Shown here one piece after another: positions 56,349-64,000 of a stretch of 64,000 bases of DNA. The notes below the pieces were generated by a model that saw nothing but the letters and a program-made list of their open reading frames with translations, was not told the origin of the DNA and made no database searches. The stretch is from Dictyoglomota bacterium (lineage in GTDB: Bacteria; Dictyoglomota; Dictyoglomia; Dictyoglomales; Dictyoglomaceae). Position 1 is the stretch's first letter, and every line of letters begins with the position of its first letter. The stretch spans positions 5,953-69,952 of the forward strand of contig JAKOUL010000024.1 in NCBI GenBank assembly GCA_029776735.1, read 5' to 3'. A program made the translations under genes and the position numbers.

Positions 56349-58284
56349 AGAAGAGATACTTGGAAAAGGCTATGATTCAAGATTAATGAGGAGACTATTA
56401 AAATACACAAAGCCATATGTGAAACATATTTTATTGGCTTTACTTCTTATTGTATTTATTACCACACTTAAACTTGTTAACCCATATATTATAAAAAATT
56501 CAATAGATAGAAGCATTAATCCCTATGAGATTATACAGGTCTCAAACCAAGAAGTAAGGGCATATTTTCTCAGCGAAGACATTCCTATAGAGATGAAAGA
56601 GAAGTATCAAAATATTATAAAATCATACCAGAGCAAGTTATACATAACCTTTGAAGATCTTGAGAAAATTTCCCCAAAGGATAAAGAAATCATTAGAAAA
56701 AATGATATAAATTACATTAAAACACATGCTCTATTATACCTTTTAGTAATAATAACTATATTCTTAATTACTTATGCTCAAGTTTATATCCTAAATTTAA
56801 CTTCTCAAAAAATAATTTACGATATGAGAGAAGAATTATTTCAACATATATTACAACTTCCTATGAAATTCTTTGACCGAAATCCTGTAGGAAGATTAGT
56901 AACAAGAGTCACAAACGATATTGAAACTCTTCAACAGATGTACAATTCTGTAATAACAAGCCTCGTAGTAGATATATTTCTAATTTTAGGACTTTCTATA
57001 GTAATGCTCATGTTAAACTGGAAATTAGCATTAATTTGTATAATCGCTCTTCCCATAGTTGGATATATAAGTTTTATTTTCCGAAAACATGTAAGAGAAG
57101 CTTATAGAAATTTTAGAGTAAGGCTTGCAAGATTAAATGCATACTTAGCAGAACATATAAGTGGAATGAGAGTCACCCAACTTTTTGCCAGAGAAAAAGA
57201 AAATGAAAAAGAATTCAGAGATATTAATAATTCTCTTTTAGAAGCAAATTTAAGAAATGTTTTTGTAAATGCAGTTTTTCGTCCCATTGTGGGTGCCTTA
57301 GGAAGTTTTGTGTCAGCATTTCTAATATTTTTTGGTGGACTTCAAATAATGAATAATCAGCTCTCTTTTGGAACACTATATCTATTCATTTCGTATCTTA
57401 ATAGCTTTTTTCAACCCATACAAGACTTAGCAGAAAAATACGATATTCTTCAAGATGCTATGGCTTCTGCAGAAAGAGTCTTTTTATTACTTGATGAGCC
57501 TGTGGCAATCAAAGATCCTGAAAAACCATATATCTCAAAAGATATAAAAGGTAAGATAGAATTTAAAAACGTTTGGTTTGCTTATGATAAAGAATGGGTA
57601 TTAAAAGATTTATCCTTTAGAATAGAACCAGGAGAAAAAGTAGCTTTTGTAGGAGCAACAGGTGCAGGAAAAACTTCCATAATAAATCTTTTAACAAGAT
57701 TTTATAATATACAAAAAGGAGAAATTTTAATTGATAATGTAAATATAGAGGAAATTGATCCTAAAGAATTAAGAAAAAGTATAAGTATAGTCCTTCAAGA
57801 TGTACATCTATTCGCTACTGATATTCTCCATAATATAAGATTAAATAGAAAAGATATACCTGAAGAGAAAGTAATAGAAGCTGCAAAAATTGTAAATGCA
57901 GACAAATTTATAAGAGGACTTCCACAAGGATACTATACTCCAGTTCAAGAAAGAGGTGCTACTCTTTCGGCAGGTCAAAGGCAATTAATTGCTTTTGCAA
58001 GAGCTTTAGTTTTTGATCCTAAAATCCTTATCCTTGATGAGGCTACCGCTAATATAGATACTGAAACTGAAAAATTAATACAAGAAGCCATCGAAAAACT
58101 GGTTCAAAAAAGAACAAGTATCATCATAGCCCATAGACTTTCCACCATTAAAAATGTAGATACTATTTATGTCATGCATAAGGGAAAAATCATAGAAAAA
58201 GGTAATCATAATGAACTTGTAAGAAAAAAAGGAGTTTATTATTATCTTTACAAATTGCAAAGTCTAAATTATGCTAAGATATAA
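56332..58284 (+). CDS. ABC exporter subunit, catalytic partner
   Basis: 650 residues. Standard catalytic NBD: Walker A GATGAGKT (441-448), LSAGQRQ signature with A in place of G, ILDEATANID with Glu570, His601 in IIAHRLS. An extra stretch of about 60-70 residues (roughly 65-140) lies between TM1 and TM2, as in BmrD-like partners. Substrate (drug or lipid) cannot be told. Its last bases overlap, out of frame, the long frame of the next gene. Confidence 0.93.
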   Translation: MNQYPEEEILGKGYDSRLMRRLLKYTKPYVKHILLALLLIVFITTLKLVNPYIIKNSIDRSINPYEIIQVSNQEVRAYFLSEDIPIEMKEKYQNIIKSYQSKLYITFEDLEKISPKDKEIIRKNDINYIKTHALLYLLVIITIFLITYAQVYILNLTSQKIIYDMREELFQHILQLPMKFFDRNPVGRLVTRVTNDIETLQQMYNSVITSLVVDIFLILGLSIVMLMLNWKLALICIIALPIVGYISFIFRKHVREAYRNFRVRLARLNAYLAEHISGMRVTQLFAREKENEKEFRDINNSLLEANLRNVFVNAVFRPIVGALGSFVSAFLIFFGGLQIMNNQLSFGTLYLFISYLNSFFQPIQDLAEKYDILQDAMASAERVFLLLDEPVAIKDPEKPYISKDIKGKIEFKNVWFAYDKEWVLKDLSFRIEPGEKVAFVGATGAGKTSIINLLTRFYNIQKGEILIDNVNIEEIDPKELRKSISIVLQDVHLFATDILHNIRLNRKDIPEEKVIEAAKIVNADKFIRGLPQGYYTPVQERGATLSAGQRQLIAFARALVFDPKILILDEATANIDTETEKLIQEAIEKLVQKRTSIIIAHRLSTIKNVDTIYVMHKGKIIEKGNHNELVRKKGVYYYLYKLQSLNYAKI

Positions 58285-58315
58285 TAAAAAGAGATCTTTA
58301 GGAGAAAAGAGAAAG

Positions 58316-59500
58316 ATGAAAAAGGTTATATCCTTAAGTCTTACTTTTTTGTTTATTTCTACAATATTTTCTCAAGTATCAGACCTTACATTAGTAAAGA
58401 CTATAAATTTAGGTCTGGATAGTTTAAACTATATTCAACTTTATGATAACAGTATCCTCTATACAGATAAGGATTACTTAATTCTCTATGATCTAAAAAC
58501 TCAAAAAGAGAAAAAAATAAGGGTAAAATCTGAAAAGAGTAATAATTTTGATGCTTTAATAACAGAATTTAAAGTGCTTCCCTCAAAAGAAATTGCAGTG
58601 ATAAACAATGAGCCCTTTCTTATGATATAGAATCCTACAAAAGAAACTACCAGCAAGTTTAAATATAATATAGAATCAAATACAAAAACCACTAACCAAT
58701 TCTGGAGTTCCAAAATTGAAACTATAGAAGAATTAAAAATATCTCCCTTAGGAAGCATTTTAGTAGAAAAGAAACATTATCAAACTCAAACATTAGGCGG
58801 ATTATTGACACTTGAAGAATGGTATGAGTATAATTTTCTTAGCTTTCCTTCTCTTGAAAAGATCTTTTCTTTAAATACTAAAGAAGACTTTTCAGACTTT
58901 AATATAGATTTTTCTAAAAGAGACTCTTTTGTACTTTTGATAAATGCACTCCCAAGATCAAAAAGTTTAGCAGATCTATATGGCATAGTGATAAAAAATT
59001 TTGAGAATCAAAAGTCTTATAATCTTTTTCCAAATCAAAGAACCATAAGTTGGGATATTACAAAAGATGATAAACTATTAGCAGTCTCCTTAGAAAGTAA
59101 TCTTACAAAAGTGATAAATCTAAACAATTTTAGCGAGGTTCTAAACTTTCCCATAACAGGAAATGTTTACTTTAGTCCTAAAGAAGACATCTTAATAGTT
59201 GAAGGCAATAGAACTATAAACTTAATAGATCTAACAAAAAAAGAAACAATAAATACCTACTGGGGATCACATCCTTGCCTCTCAAACAACGAAAATATTT
59301 TAGCTTATTCTTTAGGAGAGAATTTCTTAGCTCCTACCAAGGAAATCTCTATTTTATATCGTGATAAAAATTTACAAAAGAAAATAAAATTTGATACCGA
59401 GTATTTCTTGGAAGATATCTCTTTTACAAAAGACGATGCATTCTTAATTCTTCTTCTTTCTGGAAATAAAGGCTACAAGATAATGATATATAAAGTTTAA
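58316..59500 (+). pseudogene. Secreted beta-propeller-like protein interrupted by in-frame TAG
   Basis: Starting from ATG at 58316 (AGGAGA upstream) there is a signal peptide (MKKVISLSLTFLFISTIFS) and 104 codons, then TAG at 58628-58630. The same frame then stays open to 59500 with 289 more residues. Content on both sides is alike: short WD40/YVTN-like beta blades (LTLVKTINLGLDSLNYIQLY; FPITGNVYFSPKEDILIVEG; KIKFDTEYFLEDISFTKDDA). Repairing one codon gives 394 residues. A recent nonsense mutation, a sequencing error or readthrough are possible; amber is a normal stop elsewhere in this window (trpA). Confidence 0.8.
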
Positions 59501-59524
59501 GGGTAAAAGATTTCTTTCCCCTTT

Positions 59525-60520
59525 TTAGTTGCTCTGAAGAAGGTTTAACATTTTTCTATCTAACTTATGACCATACCAATCTTCATATTCCACATCTTCT
59601 CTCTCTGAATCTAATATTCCAAAAGGACCTTTAAAATTCCATAAAGCAAAACCTATATCTCTTTCTTTTAAAATTTCAAGTAAATCTTTCATCCAAGATA
59701 AAACTACATTATGAGGAGTATATTTAAAAGCTCCAGCCTCTCCGCAATGCACTCCTATCCCCTTCTCCATCAGACTTGCCCAACGATCATAATGCTCTTC
59801 TAATCTTCTCCTATCCCAAGACTCTCCATAATGCCATGCTAAAGGCCATGTAGGTTTTGGCCAATTCTCCCCTCCTACCCAACTTGCTTTATAATGAGTA
59901 AGTCCCATAGGAAGATATCCCCTACAACTTTGCGCTACAAGTAAGTTTGAAAGCTCTGGAAGAGGCTCATTCCCATAAGATATCCCATCTATTATTATGA
60001 ATCTCCCAGGATCAATATTCCTTATATGATCAACTGTTCTTCTGATTACTCTTTCGTGATCTTCTCTACTCATACCTCTCTCAGAGGGATTTGGCGGCTC
60101 ATTTATTAGATTAAAACTTAAATCTTTAGAGGATATACCTCTATATCTCTTAGTGAATATTCCCCAATGATAGCAAAAGGCATTTAATGCTTCATCATCT
60201 TTCCATAAATTAAATTTTTCAGAAAGATCATTATTTACACAGTATCCAGGAGCTCTATGAAAGTTTAGGCATACATGAATTTTATATTTCTGACCCCATT
60301 CCACAACTTCATCAATTTTTTTAAGAACTTCCTCTTTAATTTTATGTACATCATCCCCATCTATCCAAAGCCTATAATTTAGTGGAATCCTTACAAAATC
60401 AAAACCCCATTCTGAAATCCACTTAAAATCCTCTTCCTCAAAATCTCTTGCATAATGATAAGAAAACATATTAGGAAGATTAAACCCTCTCCATCTTGGA
60501 ATTGTATTTTTCCCTCTCAT
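59525..60520 (-). CDS. GH5 glycosidase, cytoplasmic
   Basis: 331 residues without signal peptide. GH5 motifs: RWRGFNLPNMFS, FVRIPLNYRLW, NFHRAPGYC, acid/base Glu141 in FNLINEPPNP and nucleophile Glu261 in GVHCGEAGAFKYT. Likely hydrolyses beta-1,4-gluco- or mannosaccharides imported after the secreted paralogue acts. Second gene after the lipoprotein GH5, 43 bases apart. Converges on the interrupted propeller gene; a weak hairpin in 59498-59526 may terminate both. Confidence 0.9.
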   Translation of the reverse strand: MRGKNTIPRWRGFNLPNMFSYHYARDFEEEDFKWISEWGFDFVRIPLNYRLWIDGDDVHKIKEEVLKKIDEVVEWGQKYKIHVCLNFHRAPGYCVNNDLSEKFNLWKDDEALNAFCYHWGIFTKRYRGISSKDLSFNLINEPPNPSERGMSREDHERVIRRTVDHIRNIDPGRFIIIDGISYGNEPLPELSNLLVAQSCRGYLPMGLTHYKASWVGGENWPKPTWPLAWHYGESWDRRRLEEHYDRWASLMEKGIGVHCGEAGAFKYTPHNVVLSWMKDLLEILKERDIGFALWNFKGPFGILDSEREDVEYEDWYGHKLDRKMLNLLQSN

Positions 60521-60563
60521 TTTTCTAACCTGCTTTCCTTTTTAATAAAAACCTATTTATACC

Positions 60564-61598
60564 TTACTTATCTATCGGTATTAAAGCTTCAAGAAGTTCC
60601 TTTCTCCACTCATTTTTAACAGGATCATAAACACCAAAACCAGAACAGAATTCCCAGTATGTCCATGGCCATCCTCTTCTCTCTGCTTCCCTTGCTACAA
60701 AGGATGTCCATCTGACACGAGATTCCATATCTGCCTTACTATAAGCTCCAAACTCTCCTATATGGATTGGTCTCCTATTCTCCTTTGACCATTCCTCTGC
60801 TATATTAAAATCTGAAATTACCTGCTGCTTCTCAGCTTGACTCCCATTCCATGTAGTCCCAAGCCACTTATTAGAACCACTTGCCCATTCTGCTCCCTGA
60901 TGAGTAAAGTAGAAGGGATTATAGTAATGCACAGTAACTAAAATATTCTTCTCTTCCTTAGGAATCTTTAGCTTAGAAATACTGGAAATTCCTCCCCATT
61001 CTGCTGTCCCTACAAGTACAACCCTATCTGGATTTGTAACTCTTATAACTTTTAATGCTTCTGCTAAAAATTCATTCCAAATATCAGGAGTTAAATTACC
61101 ATTTGGCTCATTAAGAATCTCAAAAAATAATGTTTTAGGATAATCCTTATATCTTTCTGAGATCTGTTTCCAAATTGAGAGGAATTTTTCCTTTTCTCCT
61201 CTTGGATTTTGCATTATTTCGTCATAGTGATGAATATTTATGATTGTTATAAGTTCTTGTTTTAAGGATTCATTTATCACATGATCAACTCTATCAAAGA
61301 ATTCTTCAGATATCTTATAAGGAGGTTTAGCTTCTGTATGAGCAGACCATTTTATAGGAATTCTTACATGATCAAATCCTGCTTCCTTTATGAGCTTGAA
61401 ATATTCATCTTTTATTACGACACCCCACTCTCCCTCCTTAGGTGCTTCTAAGGCATTACCCATATTCACTCCTCTTTGCATAGATACTCCTTCTAATATA
61501 GCTATCTTGTCCATAATTTCTTTCTGACTTTCAACCGTGCATCCTGCTATTGGTAGAAGTAATAAAAATAATACTAAGATTAAGAAGAGTCTCTTCAT
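60564..61598 (-). CDS. GH5 endoglucanase/mannanase, lipoprotein
   Basis: 344 residues with a lipoprotein signal (LLPIAGC, Cys20). GH5 motifs: GVNMGNALEAP, HVRIPIKWSAH, NIHHYDEI, acid/base Glu164 in FEILNEPNG, and nucleophile Glu282 in IHIGEFGAYS. Surface-anchored beta-glycan hydrolase, first gene of a two-gene GH5 operon. GGAGG before ATG. Confidence 0.92.
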   Translation of the reverse strand: MKRLFLILVLFLLLLPIAGCTVESQKEIMDKIAILEGVSMQRGVNMGNALEAPKEGEWGVVIKDEYFKLIKEAGFDHVRIPIKWSAHTEAKPPYKISEEFFDRVDHVINESLKQELITIINIHHYDEIMQNPRGEKEKFLSIWKQISERYKDYPKTLFFEILNEPNGNLTPDIWNEFLAEALKVIRVTNPDRVVLVGTAEWGGISSISKLKIPKEEKNILVTVHYYNPFYFTHQGAEWASGSNKWLGTTWNGSQAEKQQVISDFNIAEEWSKENRRPIHIGEFGAYSKADMESRVRWTSFVAREAERRGWPWTYWEFCSGFGVYDPVKNEWRKELLEALIPIDK

Positions 61599-61640
61599 TG
61601 CAGAATCCTCCTTTAATATAAATACTTTATTCCTTGGTTA

Positions 61641-61670
61641 ATAATACTATACTCAGATTATTAAAGTCAA
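61641..61670 (-). promoter_or_regulatory. Promoter of the GH5 operon
   Basis: TTGACT (61670-61665), 18-base spacer, TATTAT (61646-61641). Confidence 0.55.
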
Positions 61671-62241
61671 TGAAAGGCACTATTTGTATAAGGGATTTAC
61701 AGAGAAATTTTAAACTTTTAGAGGTAGGCTTAATGATTAATAGTCAAGAAATTTAACTAATTTTATAAAACTATGTCAGTTGTTAAAAAGGAAACAAAGT
61801 TTCTACGTTTTCTAATCTAATTAGATGATTTTATAAGGAGATGTCTTATAAAGAAATGTATAGATCTTGCTATTCTTGCAGATACAAATTTAATTGCTCT
61901 TTTTAGACCTACTAATCCTTGTGGAAAAGTTCCTAAATCGGATAAGTATAAGATCCTATGAGGGAGGAGAAAATCTTCAGATTGTATTTAATTTATTTTT
62001 AAGCTCAGGGCTTATTCCTATAATTATCTGGATAGACATTGTTTCTCCATCTCCTTGTATGCATATAAGAGTGCGTCACAATCTGATGAAAGTCAATTAA
62101 ATAAATGTTAGAAAATTTATCTATTGAAGTAAAGCATGTTGATAAGATAAAATGATTTTATATGAAATTTTAATAGTAGGGTTAAAATTTGTATAGGTGA
62201 TTAGTCAGGGATAAATCTAAATTAAAAAGAGGGTGTTTACA
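61671..62241. other. AT-rich gap with possible decayed coding remnant
   Basis: About 570 bases without a convincing gene. A short frame at 61842-61907 on plus encodes 21 residues with a Cys pair and third Cys (RSCYSCRYKFNC) then stops; a neighbouring frame (61894-62100) stays open for 68 codons without a ribosome site. This may be a broken iron-sulfur-type protein, or chance. No tRNA, repeat array or transposase ends seen. Confidence 0.35.
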
Positions 62242-62652
62242 ATGGTTTCTTATATTTTATGGCTTTTTACCTGTTCTTTTACTATAGTGTTACTTTTATA
62301 TGCACGAAGTTTTTACCTTAAAATGATGATTCTTTTTGTGAATGATTTTAATACAATTAATATATTGGATAAGGTTCTGTTTATAATTCTTTCTTTTGTA
62401 GCTTTAGGGGTTATAGTATTTTCTGATGTGTATTATAAAAGAGATAAGAAAAACTTTTGGAGAAGGTTTTCTCTTGTAACAGGTATACAACTTCTTGTAT
62501 TTTTTGTTTTTCAATATCTTCCTACTATTATTATAGGGGCATATATGAATTGGACTGAAGTTTTAGCTGGAGTTTTGGAACTTCTTATTGCAGGAATTTT
62601 AATTGCCATTTCTTTAAAGGATAAAAAGCATAATAATGTTGTAACGCAGTAG
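62242..62652 (+). CDS. Small integral membrane protein
   Basis: 136 residues from ATG at 62242 (GAGGG 8 bases upstream; the GTG at 62233 overlaps that site). Four hydrophobic helices separated by short charged loops (VYYKRDKKNFWRRFS, tail KDKKHNN). No family recognised. Its base use is plain AT-rich with more T than neighbours, due to hydrophobic codons. It converges with the Eis-like gene 11 bases away. Confidence 0.7.
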   Translation: MVSYILWLFTCSFTIVLLLYARSFYLKMMILFVNDFNTINILDKVLFIILSFVALGVIVFSDVYYKRDKKNFWRRFSLVTGIQLLVFFVFQYLPTIIIGAYMNWTEVLAGVLELLIAGILIAISLKDKKHNNVVTQ

Positions 62653-62663
62653 TGTAAATAATT

Positions 62664-63821
62664 TTAGAAGTAATCCCAGCAAAATGTAGGATAGATTGGG
62701 AATATTCTTTCAAGTTTCTCCAAACTTTCTGTGTTTTTTACATCTATAGTTTTTAAGTTATAAGCTTTTTGAGGAGAAAGAATACCTGAGATAATCTGAC
62801 AGAGAGTTGTTATATTTAAAGATATGTCCCAATTTTCACTTTTTTCTATATTTCCCTTACCATCTTCTATTTCTAATTCCCATATTCCACTATTCCAGCT
62901 TGCATTTGGATCTATTACTTCTATCTTTATTTTTTCTTTCACTTCCATGGGGAAAGGAAGCTCTTTTATGGCTCTTTCTAAGTCTATAATTCTCAACATA
63001 AATGTAGGTTCAATTTGACAATTTACTCTTGGATTTGGAAGTATAAAGCTAAGGTCATCTTCCAAAGGATTAGTCCACTCTGCTTCTTGGATACTCATGG
63101 ATTGACGAGAGAAAAGTCCTAAAAAGCCTTTATAAGCAGAGGTAGATAGATAGATCATCTCTTTTACAACAATCCTGTTTACAGGGGTCCTTTCTATGGT
63201 ATATAGTACATATCCTTCTTTTTCTTTATCTTCCCATACATATAAATAGGTAAGATCTTTTGTGCCAAAGATAACGCTTTCCCATCTTTCCTCTGTTCTT
63301 TTTAAAGGACCTGTAAATTGACATGCAAATTTTTCATATATGTTTTTTACTGTTTTCCAGTCTCCAAGAGGTATTTTCTTTACATTCTCTACCTCTGGAA
63401 ATTTAGGAAGGTTGTCAGTCTCTATTTTGTATCTTCTTCTAAAACCTGCAAGCTCCCAACCAAAATTTCTATAGAATCCAAAAGAGAAAGGGTATAGAGT
63501 AGAGAAGACCATTCCCTTTTCCTTAGAAATTTTTATTGCTTCCGATAGTAGATCATGGACATATTTTTTCCCTCGGTATTCAGGAAGTGTAGCTACTCCT
63601 CCAATTCCAGAAAGTGGTAGTGCTTTCCCTCTAATATAGAATTCAAAAGGGACGATACTTAAAACAGAGACTAATTTCCCCCTTTCAAAAGCCCCTATGC
63701 AATTTCTAATACTCTTTTCATTTGCCCAAAGGCTTGCTTGTTCATAAGGGATTACAAAGCATTCTCCCCAAAGTTCCGTAAGTTCTTCTATATGTGTAAG
63801 ATTTAAACGGCTTATCTCCAT
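62664..63821 (-). CDS. Eis-like GNAT N-acetyltransferase
   Basis: 385 residues. N-terminal GNAT with acetyl-CoA motif GVATLPEYRGKKYVHDLL and YPFSFGFYRNFGWE (typical Eis), second GNAT-like half, and a C-terminal sterol-carrier-like domain (about 290-385) ending in WDYF, where the Eis terminal carboxylate acts as base. Likely acetylates amines. No Shine-Dalgarno site; TAATAT lies 6 bases before ATG, so leaderless expression is possible. Confidence 0.87.
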   Translation of the reverse strand: MEISRLNLTHIEELTELWGECFVIPYEQASLWANEKSIRNCIGAFERGKLVSVLSIVPFEFYIRGKALPLSGIGGVATLPEYRGKKYVHDLLSEAIKISKEKGMVFSTLYPFSFGFYRNFGWELAGFRRRYKIETDNLPKFPEVENVKKIPLGDWKTVKNIYEKFACQFTGPLKRTEERWESVIFGTKDLTYLYVWEDKEKEGYVLYTIERTPVNRIVVKEMIYLSTSAYKGFLGLFSRQSMSIQEAEWTNPLEDDLSFILPNPRVNCQIEPTFMLRIIDLERAIKELPFPMEVKEKIKIEVIDPNASWNSGIWELEIEDGKGNIEKSENWDISLNITTLCQIISGILSPQKAYNLKTIDVKNTESLEKLERIFPIYPTFCWDYF

Positions 63822-63830
63822 ATGAGTATA

Positions 63831-63880
63831 TTAACATTTTTTTGTATGTAAGTATATAATATATAAAACTCTTAAGGAGG
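63831..63880 (+). promoter_or_regulatory. Rightward promoter and ribosome site near the right edge
   Basis: TTAACA (63831-63836), 18-base spacer, TATAAT (63855-63860), and AAGGAGG at 63874-63880. The first in-frame triplet at proper spacing is ATT (63886), opening a 27-codon frame that ends in TAG. The rest of 63881-64000 has no clear gene; the window ends in ATGGAGG, possibly the next ribosome site. Confidence 0.4.
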
Positions 63881-64000
63881 CTACTATTAAGAAAATATTT
63901 TTAAATGCACTTATAACTCTGCAAGATTCCCAAAATACAGGTTTTTTCTTTAATTCTCAAGAAGGGTAGAGGTTTATTAGTAATTAAAGAGAAATGGAGG

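Noticed and set aside
58628..58630. Pyrrolysine or other recoding at the amber codon
   Set aside because: Although corrinoid genes are in the window, TAG ends ordinary genes such as trpA, no PYLIS or pyl genes are seen, and the protein is not a methylamine methyltransferase.
61894..62100. 68-codon open frame
   Set aside because: No ribosome site, no family likeness, and it lies in a region of broken frames; kept only as part of the intergenic note.
61599..62241. CRISPR array or tRNA in the AT-rich gap
   Set aside because: No regularly spaced repeats and no cloverleaf or TTCGANNC-type arm found by eye.

Overview
The window looks like a low-GC thermophilic bacterium, most probably Dictyoglomus. 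This genus call is inference from remembered gene content: secreted GH57 amylopullulanase, paired GH5 endoglucanases, an archaeal-style KaiC pair, small tightly overlapping genes and strong GGAGG ribosome sites. No database search was possible. I see no rRNA, tRNA, CRISPR array, insertion sequence or phage. Nearly every base is coding; the only long gene-poor stretches are the trp leader (a T-box), the glnA upstream region and an AT-rich gap at about 61.6-62.2 kb.

Left to right: (1) 1-2.7 kb, minus strand: corrinoid protein and its putative reductive activator (cut by the window edge), then a LacI-family regulator. (2) 2.9-14.4 kb: an envelope glycan region. A divergent promoter pair at 7.7 kb drives a leftward GT2 / alpha-alpha protein / flippase-GT39 set and a rightward ADP-heptose set (ugd, a gmhA-gmhB fusion, heptose kinase, heptose nucleotidyltransferase). 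A convergent operon carries an O-antigen ligase/polymerase fused to a GT9 heptosyltransferase. (3) 14.6-18.3 kb: malE-malF-malG maltodextrin importer without its ATPase. (4) 18.4-28.1 kb, mostly minus: RNase HIII with a zinc-ribbon tail, D-lyxose isomerase, MoxR/DUF58/DUF4129 set, RumA-type methyltransferase, KaiC-like pair, glutamine synthetase. (5) 28.4-31.5 kb: serine-palmitoyltransferase-like enzyme, cyclodeaminase, zinc dehydrogenase. (6) 31.5-38.2 kb: complete trpEGDCFBA operon under a tryptophan T-box. (7) 38.2-48.8 kb: mnmA, ROK regulator, phosphoesterase, dehydrogenase, aldo-keto reductase, nth, three tandem M42 peptidases, XRE/ImmA pair. (8) 48.9-54.5 kb: outer-membrane barrel, a free-standing carbohydrate-binding-type protein and a GH57 amylopullulanase. 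(9) 54.6-58.3 kb: heterodimeric ABC exporter, followed by a beta-propeller-like gene interrupted by an in-frame TAG. (10) 59.5-61.6 kb: two GH5 glycosidases. (11) 62.2-63.8 kb: small membrane protein and Eis-like acetyltransferase.

How it fits together: a palindrome TTAACACGTGTTAA (CpG centre, as LacI-family operators have) is perfect in front of the barrel/amylopullulanase operon, recurs in degenerate copies just after the -10 of malEFG, and has a weaker copy ahead of the LacI gene. I infer one starch/maltodextrin regulon: pullulan cut outside, passage through an outer-membrane barrel, ABC import, LacI control. The barrel plus heptose/O-antigen-type genes argue for a double-membrane envelope. 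The most unusual individual observations are the three glycan-enzyme fusions, the amber-interrupted gene, the stand-alone copy of the amylopullulanase C-terminal domain, and several genes that appear to lack a Shine-Dalgarno site (possible leaderless mRNAs).
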